64,000 nucleotides of DNA, taken from the NCBI RefSeq assembly GCF_000374345.1, contig NZ_KB893977.1, positions 97,197-161,196 of the forward strand. Direction: 5' to 3'. Below the pieces are notes generated by a model. That model saw nothing but the letters and a program-made list of their open reading frames with translations. It was not told where the DNA came from and searched no databases. How positions within the stretch are numbered: position 1 is the first letter of the stretch; the number at the start of each line of letters is the position of its first letter. Both the position numbers and the translations under genes were made by a program. The DNA comes from Heyndrickxia acidiproducens DSM 23148 (GTDB lineage Bacteria > Bacillota > Bacilli > Bacillales > Bacillaceae_C). Shown here piece by piece: positions 8,510 to 17,264 of the stretch.

Positions 8510-8638
8510 TTGACGATTATTGTCCATCAAAAAGGCATCATCATGAAAGGGAAAGCCTGGGAAATCCGTGAACAGCTGAAAAAATACAGCCGCGAGTTTA
8601 CGACTGTAGCCGAATGGATTAAAAAAGCCGGTGCATAA
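8510..8638 (+). CDS. mciZ: Sporulation FtsZ inhibitor MciZ
   Basis: A 42-residue peptide starting at TTG (8510) after GGGAGGG: MTIIVHQKGIIMKGKAWEIREQ and so on to WIKKAGA. The block GKAWEIR..LK.Y.R.F..V..WI matches B. subtilis MciZ, a mother-cell peptide that caps FtsZ filaments during sporulation. It lies between nudF and yqkF exactly as in B. subtilis. An in-frame ATG at 8486 would add eight residues but has no ribosome site. A CATATATT sequence at 8452-8459 could be part of a sigma-E -10, though no clear -35 accompanies it. Confidence 0.88.
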   Translation: MTIIVHQKGIIMKGKAWEIREQLKKYSREFTTVAEWIKKAGA

Positions 8639-8698
8639 CTTCTTTTTTGTTTTCTTCCCCTCTTCCCGTTACAATAGAAGAAAAAAGGGGAGTTGAAT

Positions 8699-9613
8699 AT
8701 GGAAAAAAACCGCTTAGGCACTTCCGATCTTTATGTATCAAAACTCGGCCTCGGCTGTATGTCAATCGGAACAGATGAAAAAAACGCAAGGGCGATCATC
8801 GAAACGGCCCTTGAAGAAGGCATCAATTATTTTGATACCGCCGATCTTTACGATCACGGGGTAAATGAAGAAATAGTCGGGAAGGCCCTGCAGCCGGTGC
8901 GAGAAAAAGTCATCATCGCATCAAAAGCCGGGAACCGCTGGGATGATGACGGCCAAGGGTGGCATTGGGACGCATCGAAAGCCTATATGAAAGAGGCTGC
9001 AAAACAAAGTTTAAAGCGGCTGGGTACCGATTATATCGATCTTTACCAATTGCACGGCGGCACTTTGGATGATCCAATTGATGAAACAATTGAAGCTTTT
9101 GAAGAATTAAAATCAGAAGGCATCATCCGCCACTACGGGATTTCATCGATCCGCCCGAATGTGATCCGGGCGTATGTAAAGCGATCCCATATCACAAGCG
9201 TCATGATGCAGTATAGTTTATTGGACCGCCGCCCGGAAGAGTCGGTGATGGACCTGCTGGCAGATAACCAGATCAGTATGGTCACAAGAGGGCCTGTTGC
9301 CAAAGGAATTTTAAGCGAAAAAATGCTGGCGAAAGTGCCGGGCAGCGGTTTTCTTGACTATTCCTATGAAGAACTTGAAAAACTTTTAGGAGAAATAAAA
9401 GACATGACATCAGGCGGAGCCCGGACAATTCTGGAACTCGCTCTCCAGTTTAATCTTGCACATGCCCCTGTTGCCGCCGTGGTTGCCGGCGCCAGCTCGC
9501 CCGCGCAGGTCCGCGCCAATGCAAAAGCGGTTCAGGCCAGGCCGTTAAGCAGCCGTGAACTCACGCGGTTGTCTTCTATCACGAAACAAAATACCTACCA
9601 GTCACATCGTTGA
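8699..9613 (+). CDS. yqkF: Aldo/keto reductase YqkF
   Basis: NAD(P)H-dependent oxidoreductase of the aldo-keto reductase family, physiological substrate unknown. The 304 residues form a TIM barrel with the catalytic Asp/Tyr region NYFDTADLYDHGVNEE, the Lys block EKVIIASKAGN and YIDLYQLHGG with the active-site His. ATG 8699 follows AAAGGGGAG; an in-frame TTG two codons earlier is less well placed. Followed by a long hairpin. Confidence 0.9.
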   Translation: MEKNRLGTSDLYVSKLGLGCMSIGTDEKNARAIIETALEEGINYFDTADLYDHGVNEEIVGKALQPVREKVIIASKAGNRWDDDGQGWHWDASKAYMKEAAKQSLKRLGTDYIDLYQLHGGTLDDPIDETIEAFEELKSEGIIRHYGISSIRPNVIRAYVKRSHITSVMMQYSLLDRRPEESVMDLLADNQISMVTRGPVAKGILSEKMLAKVPGSGFLDYSYEELEKLLGEIKDMTSGGARTILELALQFNLAHAPVAAVVAGASSPAQVRANAKAVQARPLSSRELTRLSSITKQNTYQSHR

Positions 9614-9626
9614 CCTTTCCCCGCTG

Positions 9627-9661
9627 CAAAGCAAAGAACGGACATGCCGTTCTTTGCTTTG
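9627..9661 (+). terminator. 15-bp hairpin after yqkF
   Basis: Perfect 15-bp arms CAAAGCAAAGAACGG and CCGTTCTTTGCTTTG around ACATG, just after the yqkF stop. There is no classical T run after the stem, so termination efficiency is uncertain. Confidence 0.6.
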
Positions 9662-9756
9662 TACGATATCCGGACGTTTATGACTCCCCCAGCCCGGAAG
9701 AAAAACTTTTACGCCCGTATTTTCTACAATTTTCTTTTACAACCGACACCTCTGTC

Positions 9757-9903
9757 TGTCGAAATCCCAAATAAAGGAAAGAAATAATGAAATCCTGATA
9801 CCCTTTTCATTTTTCGGAAAAGAAAAGAGATCATTTTGTCGGAATAAAGTTCAAGAACACTCGACAAGTTTCACCACCCCTACTAGGAAAAAATATCTAT
9901 ACT
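9757..9903 (+). promoter_or_regulatory. Spo0A-box-containing promoter region of sinI
   Basis: TGTCGAA (9757-9763, the core 0A box), TTTGTCGGA-like at 9835-9844, and an inverted CTTGTCGAG (9860-9868) precede a TATACT -10 (9898-9903) that lacks a good -35, as expected for an activator-dependent promoter. In B. subtilis sinI is switched on by Spo0A~P. The rest of 9662-10040 shows no gene. Confidence 0.5.
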
Positions 9904-10040
9904 CATGATAGGCCTTCAGGTATTCAGGGAGAAATACAGGTACAGGCAGACCTTTTGAAAAAGAGGGCAAAAAAAAGCTGCAGGCCGAAAGTATGAGCGC
10001 ATACGGCTGGATGGAATAAGATATATGTAGGGGGATGTTA

Positions 10041-10184
10041 ATGGGGGAAAATATCCATCATTCAAATAAACCACTGGACAAAGAATGGGTCGATTTGATC
10101 AGTTTGGCAAAAGAGAAAGGGCTTACGGTTTCTGAGGTCCAATCGTTTTTAAGAAAAAAAGATTCAGCAAATTACAGGGCTTAA
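10041..10184 (+). CDS. sinI: SinR antagonist SinI
   Basis: A 47-residue protein with only the SinI/SinR dimerisation helices: LDKEWVDLISLAKEKGLTVSEVQSFL. B. subtilis SinI (57 aa) binds SinR through this region and frees biofilm genes from repression. The ATG follows a GGGGGATGTTA ribosome site. The matching region is also present at the end of SinR (LDAEWEQLVIEAMNSGVSKEEFREFL). Directly upstream of sinR. The sequence shows the pair; a biofilm role in this organism is inference. Confidence 0.87.
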   Translation: MGENIHHSNKPLDKEWVDLISLAKEKGLTVSEVQSFLRKKDSANYRA

Positions 10185-10186
10185 CA

Positions 10187-10219
10187 GGGCACGGAACAAG
10201 CTTCTGATTCTTTGTGCCC
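10187..10219 (+). terminator. Weak terminator between sinI and sinR
   Basis: Arms GGGCAC and GTGCCC with a 20-nt interior, then CTTTTGTT. May partly separate the sinI transcript from sinR. Confidence 0.4.
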
Positions 10220-10247
10220 CTTTTGTTCTGTATATCAAACACACGCT

Positions 10248-10271
10248 CCGTTATATGTTATAATATAACGG
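10248..10271 (+). promoter_or_regulatory. Palindrome over the sinR -10 box
   Basis: CCGTTATAT and ATATAACGG form a perfect 9-bp inverted repeat with a 6-nt centre. It contains a TATAAT -10 (10259-10264) and its last GG is part of the sinR ribosome site GGAGGT (10270-10275). It could be an operator for SinR's own promoter, or an RNA hairpin masking the ribosome site in sinI-sinR read-through transcripts. It differs from the B. subtilis SinR motif GTTCTYT. Confidence 0.5.
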
Positions 10272-10286
10272 AGGTAGGTGAACTGC

Positions 10287-10613
10287 ATGATTGGAGATCG
10301 AATTAAAAGCTACCGCCTGCAGAAGGAATTGTCTTTATCTGAATTAGCCGAAAAGGCAGGAGTGGCAAAATCTTATCTGAGCTCGATTGAACGCAATATC
10401 CAATCTAATCCATCTATTCAGTTTCTCGAAAAAATTTCGCAAGTACTCGGAGTGCCGGTGAATACTTTACTCCATGATAAAATAGATGAAACAACGGCTG
10501 AACTGGATGCCGAATGGGAGCAGCTTGTAATAGAAGCCATGAATTCCGGCGTGTCTAAAGAAGAGTTTCGCGAGTTTCTTGAATTTAACAAATGGAAATT
10601 GCACAGAAAATAA
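10287..10613 (+). CDS. sinR: Master biofilm regulator SinR
   Basis: A 108-residue XRE-type repressor. The N-terminal helix-turn-helix (RIKSYRLQKELSLSELAEKAGVAKSYLSSIERN) and the continuation QSNPSIQFLEKISQVLGV are nearly those of B. subtilis SinR, followed by the SinI-like dimerisation tail. ATG 10287 gives MIGDRIK, aligning with MIGQRIK of SinR; the GTG at 10278 abuts the ribosome site and is rejected. In B. subtilis sinIR lies beside tasA; here it lies between yqkF and yqkE. A strong terminator follows. Confidence 0.95.
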   Translation: MIGDRIKSYRLQKELSLSELAEKAGVAKSYLSSIERNIQSNPSIQFLEKISQVLGVPVNTLLHDKIDETTAELDAEWEQLVIEAMNSGVSKEEFREFLEFNKWKLHRK

Positions 10614-10656
10614 AAGCACGGGCAGCTGCTCTTTCGCAGGCTGCCCGTGCTTTTAT
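10612..10656 (+). terminator. Bidirectional terminator between sinR and yqkE
   Basis: Perfect 15-bp arms AAAAGCACGGGCAGC and GCTGCCCGTGCTTTT with a 13-nt loop. The A run and T run allow use from both strands by the convergent genes sinR and yqkE. Confidence 0.85.
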
Positions 10657-10676
10657 ATCTGCGCCCGGCCGGGACA

Positions 10677-10925
10677 TTATTTGTATTTATGCCAATCCAT
10701 TGGCGACTCATCCAGCAGTTCAGCAAACGATTTATTTTTGTCCCGCTGCCTTCTTTCTTCCCTTTTCTTTTCTGCTTCCGCTTTTTTCTTCTTCTCCTCG
10801 GCCGTGGCCAATTCCTGTTTGGCCTGTTTCAGTTTCGCCAAAACATCAGACCCGAGTGCATCCTGCAAACGTAATTTTTCTTCACGTTTCCCGCTTTTAG
10901 ACCGCACCTGTTTCTTTTTCGCCAT
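10677..10925 (-). CDS. yqkE: YqkE family protein (DUF3886)
   Basis: An 82-residue, highly charged protein beginning MAKKKQVRSKSGKREEKLRLQD, with a long Lys/Glu-rich probable coiled coil (ATAEEKKKKAEAEKKREERR) and the conserved end KNKSFAELLDESPMDWHKYK typical of YqkE. No transmembrane segment and no known function. The ATG at 10925 follows AGGAAAAA; a longer in-frame start at 10964 lacks a ribosome site. yqkF-yqkE order is as in B. subtilis apart from the inserted sinIR. Confidence 0.8.
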   Translation of the reverse strand: MAKKKQVRSKSGKREEKLRLQDALGSDVLAKLKQAKQELATAEEKKKKAEAEKKREERRQRDKNKSFAELLDESPMDWHKYK

Positions 10926-11232
10926 TTTTTCCTGCCTGCAAAGCCTGCGCGCGGCTGCTTTCATAGACGCCGCCCTGCTGTTGTGTACACGGATTTACAG
11001 GCAGATCCGCCACCTTTCTTCACTTAAATTCATTCGTTTCTATCATTATACACTGGAGATGGTTTAAAAAAAATGATGATTGACAGAACTCGCCTTTAAA
11101 AACTGATGCAAACTTTGGTATAGTATCAGTAAAGGTATCGTTTATGCCTGCCCTTTTTGAATCCTTTCCGCCTTATCTTTTCGTCAAGTAACAGATGTCT
11201 CACTTTCGATTGACAGACAGGAGTGTCCATGT
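10926..11232. other. Divergent intergenic region yqkE / xpaC
   Basis: About 300 bases without a gene. It contains the xpaC promoter (11096-11124) and upstream A-tract and T-tract sequence. Nothing else recognised. Confidence 0.6.
11096..11124 (+). promoter_or_regulatory. Promoter of xpaC-telA
   Basis: TTAAAA (11096-11101), 17-nt spacer, TATAGT (11119-11124). Sigma-A like; the start would be about 100 nt before xpaC. In B. subtilis this pair is reported in the sigma-W regulon; no clear TGAAAC/CGTA pair was seen here. Confidence 0.5.
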
Positions 11233-11883
11233 ATGAAATCTTTTTTTGACACATTCATCCGTACCACAATCACAATTCCCTGCATGGTCTTGCTATGGGC
11301 CCTGGTTTATTTCAGTTTCCACCAATTGTTTTGGTTGTCACTTTTTGTATCGCTTGCAGGCGGATTTTTGATCAACCGTTTCATCAAATGGCGGATGCTG
11401 AGAAGTTTCCTGAAAGAGCAGCAGCTGTCCAAACAGGATTATGCCTATATCCGTAAAAACTTGAAGGAAGCGGAACCAAAAATCAAACGCCTGCAAAAAA
11501 CGTTTTTTTCCGTCCGCAAAATTGGAACTTTCAAGCTCTTTTATGATATGAATAAAGTAATCAAAAAAATTCATGCCCTTGTGAAGAAGGAGCCAAAACG
11601 CTTTTACCAGGCAGAATCTTTTTATTTCTACCATTTGGATTCGATGGTGGAACTCGCGGAAAAATTTGCGCTCCTGAATACGCAGCCGGTTAAAAATAAA
11701 GAAATCGAGGACAGCATCGAGGCTACCACTGAAACATTAAAACAATTGAGCCATGAAACGGAGAAAGATTTATACCATATGCTCTCCACTGACATCGATG
11801 AACTTGACTTTGAACTGGCTTATGCAAAACATTCGCTAAAGCGCAACCCCCCTCTCCAAAATGAAAGGAGTGTTAAGAAATGA
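11233..11883 (+). CDS. xpaC: XpaC family protein
   Basis: A 216-residue protein of the XpaC family, named for hydrolysis of 5-bromo-4-chloroindolyl phosphate; its true role is unclear. Two N-terminal membrane helices ([36 protein letters not shown]) are followed by a cytoplasmic, mainly helical, charged domain. It overlaps telA by 4 nt (ATGA). The xpaC-telA pair is conserved in Bacillus, where it lies elsewhere (near the origin in B. subtilis). Confidence 0.88.
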   Translation: MKSFFDTFIRTTITIPCMVLLWALVYFSFHQLFWLSLFVSLAGGFLINRFIKWRMLRSFLKEQQLSKQDYAYIRKNLKEAEPKIKRLQKTFFSVRKIGTFKLFYDMNKVIKKIHALVKKEPKRFYQAESFYFYHLDSMVELAEKFALLNTQPVKNKEIEDSIEATTETLKQLSHETEKDLYHMLSTDIDELDFELAYAKHSLKRNPPLQNERSVKK

Positions 11884-13061
11884 CAGAAGCAAAAGAACCG
11901 CTGTGGCAGGAAACAAGCGGTGAACTTGACGATTTGCTTGCCGACCCTTTTGGCGGCCGGGAACTTGCAGAAGAGCAGGCAAACAGCAGCGTGCAGAATG
12001 CCGGCAGCCGGAAACCAGCCCGGCTGGTGGACATGCTTCCGGAAGAAAACCGCCAGAAAGCGTATGAACTCGCTAAACAAATTGACCCGGCCAACCATCA
12101 GGCTGTGATTCTATACGGCACGCAGGCACAATCCAAGCTGCTCAACTTTTCGCACACGATGCTCGATCAGGTGCAAAAGAAGGATATTGGTGAAATTGGC
12201 GATATTTTAAATGATTTGATGCGCAAGCTGGATCAGGTTAACCCGGAAGAACTGGCGCCCGAAAAGAAAAACTTTTTCTCGCGCATGTTCGGGAAAATCT
12301 CCAATTCGGTCCAGGAAATACTATCCAAATACCAGAAAACAAGTGCACAGATTGACCGTATCAGTGTCAAACTCGACCTATCCAAAAAAACGCTGCTGAA
12401 AGACATCCAAATGCTTGAGCAGCTTTATGAAAAGAATAAGGATTACTTCCATGCTCTCAACATTTATATTGCGGCCGGGGAATTAAAAGTTGAGGAACTG
12501 CAGACCAGGACGATTCCCGAACTGAAAAAGAAGGCGGAAGAAACCGGGGATCAGATGGCATTTCAGGAAGTCAATGATATGATCCAGTTTACCGACCGCC
12601 TTGAAAAACGGCTGCATGATTTGAAATTAAGCCGCCAGATCACAATCCAAAGCGCGCCGCAAATCCGCCTGATTCAAAATACAAACCAGACATTAGCGGA
12701 AAAAATCCAGTCATCGATTATGACCGCGATCCCGCTGTGGAAAAACCAGATCGCAATTGCCTTGACGCTCATCCGTCAGCGCCATGCAGTTGAAGCGCAA
12801 AAGCAGGTCTCGAAAACGACAAATGAATTGCTTTTACGAAATGCGGAAATGCTGAAGGCCAATACAGTCGAAACTGCACAGGAAAACGAACGCGGCCTTG
12901 TCGATATTGAAACGTTGAAAAAAACGCAGGAAAGCCTCGTTTCCACTTTAGAAGAAACGCTGCGCATCCAGCAGGAAGGCCGTGCGAAACGCCACCAGGC
13001 TGAACAGGAACTGGTCACGATGGAAAACGAGTTGAAACAAAAATTACTAGATTTAAAATAA
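11880..13061 (+). CDS. telA: TelA/YaaN toxic-anion resistance family protein
   Basis: A 393-residue soluble helical protein of the TelA family, linked to tellurite and other toxic-anion or envelope stress resistance. Features: [22 protein letters not shown] near the N-terminus, the conserved [21 protein letters not shown] block, and a C-terminal helical block ([20 protein letters not shown]). Predicted coiled coils dominate. Its start overlaps the xpaC stop with GGAG ahead. B. subtilis orthologue is yaaN. Mechanism unknown. Confidence 0.9.
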   Translation: MTEAKEPLWQETSGELDDLLADPFGGRELAEEQANSSVQNAGSRKPARLVDMLPEENRQKAYELAKQIDPANHQAVILYGTQAQSKLLNFSHTMLDQVQKKDIGEIGDILNDLMRKLDQVNPEELAPEKKNFFSRMFGKISNSVQEILSKYQKTSAQIDRISVKLDLSKKTLLKDIQMLEQLYEKNKDYFHALNIYIAAGELKVEELQTRTIPELKKKAEETGDQMAFQEVNDMIQFTDRLEKRLHDLKLSRQITIQSAPQIRLIQNTNQTLAEKIQSSIMTAIPLWKNQIAIALTLIRQRHAVEAQKQVSKTTNELLLRNAEMLKANTVETAQENERGLVDIETLKKTQESLVSTLEETLRIQQEGRAKRHQAEQELVTMENELKQKLLDLK

Positions 13062-13113
13062 TGCAGGCAGCCTGGAAGTTTCACTTTAGTTAAGCTTTTG
13101 GAGGGATTTTCAT

Positions 13114-14037
13114 TTGAAAACAGTTTTATCGTGGCTGGGCAGTGCGGCAGTGCTCGCTTCCGGGCTCGGCTTTTACATGTCGGAACGGGTCATGCATATG
13201 CGGAAAAAAAATGAACAATTGATTATCAGCCGCGAAGTTTCAGCAAAACGCCTGAATCTGAATGATTACAAGTTACTGCCGAAAGAAGAAGTATGGATTC
13301 AATCCCCTTTTGGCTATATGCTTAAATCCATATGGGTCAAACCCCATGTATCTTCTAAAAAGTTTATGATTTTCTGCCACGGGGTCACTGAAAATAAAAT
13401 GAACTCCATTAAATATATGAATCTCTTTCTCGAAAGGGGATTCAATGCCATTATTTACGACCACAGGCGCCACGGCGAATCCGGGGGGAAGACAACCAGT
13501 TACGGCTATTACGAAAAATTTGATTTAAAAGCAGTCGTGGATGAATTGGTTGCCCGCGAAGGCGCGGATGTCTTTTTCGGCATCCACGGCGAATCAATGG
13601 GCGCGGCGACGCTTTTACTGTATGCCGGGATGGTGGAAGACCGGGCAGACTTCTATATTGCTGACTGCCCCTTCTCCAGCTTCCGTACGCAATTGATCCA
13701 GGAGTTCACCCACGAATTAAAACTGCCGGGAAAATGGTTCTTTCCGCTCGCCGATTTGTTTATCCGGATCCGTGACGGCTACTCTCTTCGCCATGTTTCG
13801 CCCCTCGATGTGGTGGATCGCATCCAAAAACCGGTCTTATTTATCCACAGTGAGCAGGATGACTACATCCTTCCGGAAATGACGAAGGCTTTGTACGAAA
13901 AGAAAAAAGGGGCAAAACAACTGTTTATTGCCAAAAACGGCGCCCACGCGCAGTCTTTTAATTTAAACCGGGAAATGTACGAAAAGGCAATTGATGCATT
14001 TCTTGAACATATTGTCCGTGCTCACAATCACTCTTAA
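13114..14037 (+). CDS. yqkD: Alpha/beta hydrolase YqkD
   Basis: A 307-residue alpha/beta hydrolase with one N-terminal membrane anchor (SWLGSAAVLASGLGFYM), so probably on the membrane face. Catalytic Ser in HGESMGAAT, Asp in HSEQDDYI and His in KNGAHAQSF complete a triad; HGVTENKMN forms the oxyanion turn. It starts at TTG 13114, 8 nt after GGAGGG. Substrate unknown. In B. subtilis yqkD follows yqkE; here xpaC-telA lies between them. Confidence 0.88.
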   Translation: MKTVLSWLGSAAVLASGLGFYMSERVMHMRKKNEQLIISREVSAKRLNLNDYKLLPKEEVWIQSPFGYMLKSIWVKPHVSSKKFMIFCHGVTENKMNSIKYMNLFLERGFNAIIYDHRRHGESGGKTTSYGYYEKFDLKAVVDELVAREGADVFFGIHGESMGAATLLLYAGMVEDRADFYIADCPFSSFRTQLIQEFTHELKLPGKWFFPLADLFIRIRDGYSLRHVSPLDVVDRIQKPVLFIHSEQDDYILPEMTKALYEKKKGAKQLFIAKNGAHAQSFNLNREMYEKAIDAFLEHIVRAHNHS

Positions 14038-14042
14038 CAAGG

Positions 14043-14072
14043 CAGGCGGGACCGCTTCCCCCTGTTTTTTTT
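14043..14072 (+). terminator. Terminator of yqkD
   Basis: CAGGcGGG and CCCcCCTG arms around a short loop, then T8. Confidence 0.7.
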
Positions 14073-14164
14073 GCCGGTTCTTCGCTATCCCGCCGTTTTC
14101 CATAACATTCGCCCATGATTTTGAATAAAGTAATAAGAATATGTTAAATGGGGAGTGTTTTCAG

Positions 14165-15577
14165 ATGGAAGTTTATGTGGTGCAGCAAGGCGATTCACTT
14201 TGGCGGATCGCAAACCGGCTGAACGTAGATCTCGCACAACTGCTTTCGGCCAACGGGTTAACTGCTACATCAAGGCTTGTGCCCGGCCAGGCTTTGGCAG
14301 TGCCGAACCCGGTATGGCAATATATCGTCCAGCCCGGCGACCAGCTCGGCACAATTGCCGCACGCTATGGCGTAACAGTACAGGCGCTTGCACAGGCCAA
14401 TCAGATTAGAAATCCGGCTGCGATTTCTCCCGGGCGGATGTTAACCATGCCTTACCGCGATCACACGGTGAAAGCGGGTGAAACTTTATACAGTATCGCC
14501 CAAACCTACGGGGTAAGCCTGCAAAGAATCATCCGGGCCAACCAGCTTGGGAGCGCAGACACCCTCATGGTAAACCGGATGCTGCGGATTCCGCCCCCCC
14601 TGCGGCCGGTAAAAGAAATCAATACTTATACAACCGGTTTTGGCGCCGGGGGAATCAGCGAAGTCAGCCGCTTAGGGCCTTATCTTACTTACCTGTCCCC
14701 TTTCCGCTACGCTTTTCGGGCAGACGGCAGCCTGACCTCTTTGAATGACCGCCCGGTTCTGGAAGCAGCCCGGGCGCATGGCGTCCTGCCGCTGTTGATT
14801 CTTGCCAATTTTGCAGAAAACGGCTTTAGTTCCGACCTGGCGGCACAGCTTTTGCGGAATGAAGCGATTCAAAACACGCTGATAAACAATCTTTTAACAG
14901 TGATGAGGCAAAAAGGATACGGTGGTGTAAATTTCGATTTTGAATATGTCTACCCGGAAGACCGCGACCGTTATACCGCTTTTTTAAGACGGGTTACCGA
15001 GCGTCTTCACCCGGAAGGCTTTCTCGTTTCGACTGCGCTCGCCCCGAAAACTTCCGGAACCCAAACAGGCCTGCTTTATGAAGCCCATGATTATGGAGCG
15101 CACGCTGCGATTGTTGATTTTATCATCCTGATGACATACGAATGGGGCTGGGCCGGCGGCAGGCCGCTGGCGATCGCGCCGTTAAACGAAGTAAAGCGCG
15201 TTCTCGATTATGCCATCACCGTTATCCCGCCTGAAAAAATTATGATGGGTGCGCCGCTGTACGGCCGTGACTGGAAAATCCCGTGGCAGCAGGGCACGCT
15301 CGCACGGACCGTAAGCCCGCAGGAAGCCGTTGCTTTAGCGGTGAAATACGGCGCTTCTATCCGTTACCATCCAACATCCCAATCGCCGTATTTCAATTAC
15401 ACCGACGAAAGCGGCCAGCAGCATGAAGTGTGGTTTGAAGACGCGCGCAGCATGCGGGCAAAAATCAATCTGCTGAACCAGTACGGCCTGCGCGGCATCA
15501 GCTACTGGGTGCTTGGCAACCCGTTTCCGCAAAATTGGATTGTGCAGGAAGACCTCGTGCGGGCAAGAAAACTTTAA
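14165..15577 (+). CDS. LysM-GH18 cortex-lytic type enzyme (YaaH/SleL-like)
   Basis: A 470-residue protein with three LysM repeats (about residues 2-46, 50-94, 98-142; e.g. YVVQQGDSLWRIANRL, HTVKAGETLYSIAQ) followed by a GH18 barrel. The catalytic strand is YGGVNFDFEYV, keeping the last Asp and the acid Glu of DxxDxDxE, as in SleL/YaaH spore enzymes that cleave muramic-delta-lactam cortex fragments during germination. No signal peptide, as usual for spore-coat-associated LysM proteins. ATG 14165 sits 9 nt after GGGGAG. The exact paralogue (yaaH, ydhD, yvbX) cannot be settled here. Confidence 0.85.
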   Translation: MEVYVVQQGDSLWRIANRLNVDLAQLLSANGLTATSRLVPGQALAVPNPVWQYIVQPGDQLGTIAARYGVTVQALAQANQIRNPAAISPGRMLTMPYRDHTVKAGETLYSIAQTYGVSLQRIIRANQLGSADTLMVNRMLRIPPPLRPVKEINTYTTGFGAGGISEVSRLGPYLTYLSPFRYAFRADGSLTSLNDRPVLEAARAHGVLPLLILANFAENGFSSDLAAQLLRNEAIQNTLINNLLTVMRQKGYGGVNFDFEYVYPEDRDRYTAFLRRVTERLHPEGFLVSTALAPKTSGTQTGLLYEAHDYGAHAAIVDFIILMTYEWGWAGGRPLAIAPLNEVKRVLDYAITVIPPEKIMMGAPLYGRDWKIPWQQGTLARTVSPQEAVALAVKYGASIRYHPTSQSPYFNYTDESGQQHEVWFEDARSMRAKINLLNQYGLRGISYWVLGNPFPQNWIVQEDLVRARKL

Positions 15578-15587
15578 TTGCAAGAAA

Positions 15588-15641
15588 CCGGCATTTTTTT
15601 CAGGCCTGCCCCTCCTGAGGAAAAGGATGCCGGATTTTTTT
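15588..15641 (+). terminator. Terminator of the LysM-GH18 gene
   Basis: CCGGCAT and ATGCCGG arms, extended by T- and A-rich pairing, followed by ATTTTTTT. Confidence 0.75.
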
Positions 15642-15652
15642 GCTGTACGGCG

Positions 15653-15994
15653 CTAAACACGGCTGACATCGATGATGCCGGCTGTTTTTAAAAGGATGTG
15701 CCCCCCTGTTTCATCCAGCATTCTCACCTCCTGCTCAAACGGGCGGAAATCCAAAACGATGCCTGTTACTTTACGGAAGGCACCCGCTTCGAAACAGCGG
15801 ACCGAAACGGGCAGCTTTTTCTGTCTCGACAGCTGGATCATTTCATTCATCTTTTCGAGCTGCTGCTCATCCAATTCGGGTTTTTCCCGTTTCTGCTGGC
15901 GCCTTTTCCGTTCCAAAATCGCCTGCTTGTGTTCCGGCAAAAACATGCGTGATCCCTCCCAAAGCTTGTTTCCGCGGTGCAAATACTCACTCAT
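15653..15994 (-). CDS. yqjX: YolD-like family protein
   Basis: A 113-residue YolD-like protein (MSEYLHRGNKLWEGSRMFLPEHKQ...). The family typically pairs with UvrX/YqjW-type Y-family polymerases and is thought to act as an accessory subunit. Its ATG overlaps the yqjW stop (ATGA), so it is coexpressed under the same LexA-type control. The VLDFRPFEQEVRMLDETGG core is characteristic. Mechanism not established. Confidence 0.88.
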   Translation of the reverse strand: MSEYLHRGNKLWEGSRMFLPEHKQAILERKRRQQKREKPELDEQQLEKMNEMIQLSRQKKLPVSVRCFEAGAFRKVTGIVLDFRPFEQEVRMLDETGGHILLKTAGIIDVSRV

Positions 15995-17226
15995 TTATAA
16001 TGCCCTCCTATCTTTTTGGCGCGGTCCAGCGCCTGCCCGGCGTCAAGCAGCGACACCGCCCGGATAATCGAGCCGGGCCCGTACTTTTGCTTGATGCGGT
16101 CCATTGTATAGCCGAGCTGCCGCCGGGCGCAACTGCTTTCAAATAATGTCAGCTGCTCAACCTTATCGCTGCATAAGCGCGACAGCTGGACGCTGATGCG
16201 GCGCACCGGATTCCCATCCCAAAACTGCAGAAATATTTCGCCCGCCGCCCTGTAGACGTCCATCGTCCCATTTGTCGGCGCCTGTAATGTTGTCTGCCTG
16301 TGGAATCCTGCCGGGTGCGTGTAATCGGCTCCCTGGCAGCCGACCGATACGCATGCCCCCATGACGCCTGCCGTGCGCGCCCGCGAGCAGACTTCTTCGC
16401 TCAGCTCAAGCAGAATCACTTTAATTTCACGCTCAAAATTGGCATAGTCGCGCGGCAGCGTCATCGCATGGCCGATCGCCTTCTGCCCGGTGTGTGACTC
16501 CCTCGAGACGGGCGAATAATCGATCCCGTTTGCCGTCTCCCAGAGTACCTGGCCGTTTATGCCCCACCGTTTTTTTAAAACAGCTAATGGAAATTTGGCC
16601 AGCGCACCGATCGTATAAATGCCGAGCCGGCGCAAATGCCGCTCCATCCGGCTCCCGACGCCAAACATCGCGCCGACCGGAAGCGGCCAAAGCTGTTCTT
16701 GGATATTGTGGTGGCCCAGTTCAAAAATGCCGGTGCGGTTTTTTTTCGCAAAATGGTCGCACGCCATTTTCGCCAGCACTTTGTTAGGGCCAATGCCGCA
16801 GCGGGCGTAGACGCCGGTTTCATTCATGATATCCTGTTTGATTTGTGCAGCGATCTTGGCCGGTTCTCCGAATAACCGGATGCTTCCCGTCACATCCATA
16901 AACTGTTCATCAATTGAAAACGGCTCAACTTTGTCCGTGTAGCGTTCAAGGATAGCCGTAATCTGCATGGAGACCTCAAGATAACGCTGCATGCGCGGCC
17001 TTACAACCACAGCGTCCGGGCAAAGCTGCTGCGCTTCCCACAGGCGGATGGCATTTTTCACACCGCGCTTTTTCGCAAGCGGGCAGGCCGCCAGCACTAC
17101 CCCCGACCGGCGTTCCGGGTCCCCTGATACAATTAGGGGCTTGTCTCTGTATTCCGGATGGTCGGCTTTTTCAACACTCGCATAAAAAGATTGCATATCG
17201 ACAAGAAAAATGACACGTTGACCCAT
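15991..17226 (-). CDS. yqjW: UvrX/YqjW-type Y-family DNA polymerase
   Basis: A 411-residue translesion polymerase of the ImpB/MucB/SamB group. Palm motifs are visible: FLVDMQSFYASVEKADHPEY (metal Asp, steric gate region) and EPFSIDEQFMDVTGS (metal Asp-Glu). Thumb HhH segments (AMFGVGSRMERHLRRLGIYTIGAL) and a little-finger domain follow. Start ATG 17226 after GAGGAAGGG; the in-frame ATG at 17262 lacks a ribosome site. Two LexA-type boxes and a sigma-A promoter lie just upstream, so SOS induction is likely. Confidence 0.92.
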   Translation of the reverse strand: MGQRVIFLVDMQSFYASVEKADHPEYRDKPLIVSGDPERRSGVVLAACPLAKKRGVKNAIRLWEAQQLCPDAVVVRPRMQRYLEVSMQITAILERYTDKVEPFSIDEQFMDVTGSIRLFGEPAKIAAQIKQDIMNETGVYARCGIGPNKVLAKMACDHFAKKNRTGIFELGHHNIQEQLWPLPVGAMFGVGSRMERHLRRLGIYTIGALAKFPLAVLKKRWGINGQVLWETANGIDYSPVSRESHTGQKAIGHAMTLPRDYANFEREIKVILLELSEEVCSRARTAGVMGACVSVGCQGADYTHPAGFHRQTTLQAPTNGTMDVYRAAGEIFLQFWDGNPVRRISVQLSRLCSDKVEQLTLFESSCARRQLGYTMDRIKQKYGPGSIIRAVSLLDAGQALDRAKKIGGHYK

Positions 17227-17264
17227 TTTGAACCCTTCCTCACTTAGTAAATTAGCAAGCAATA

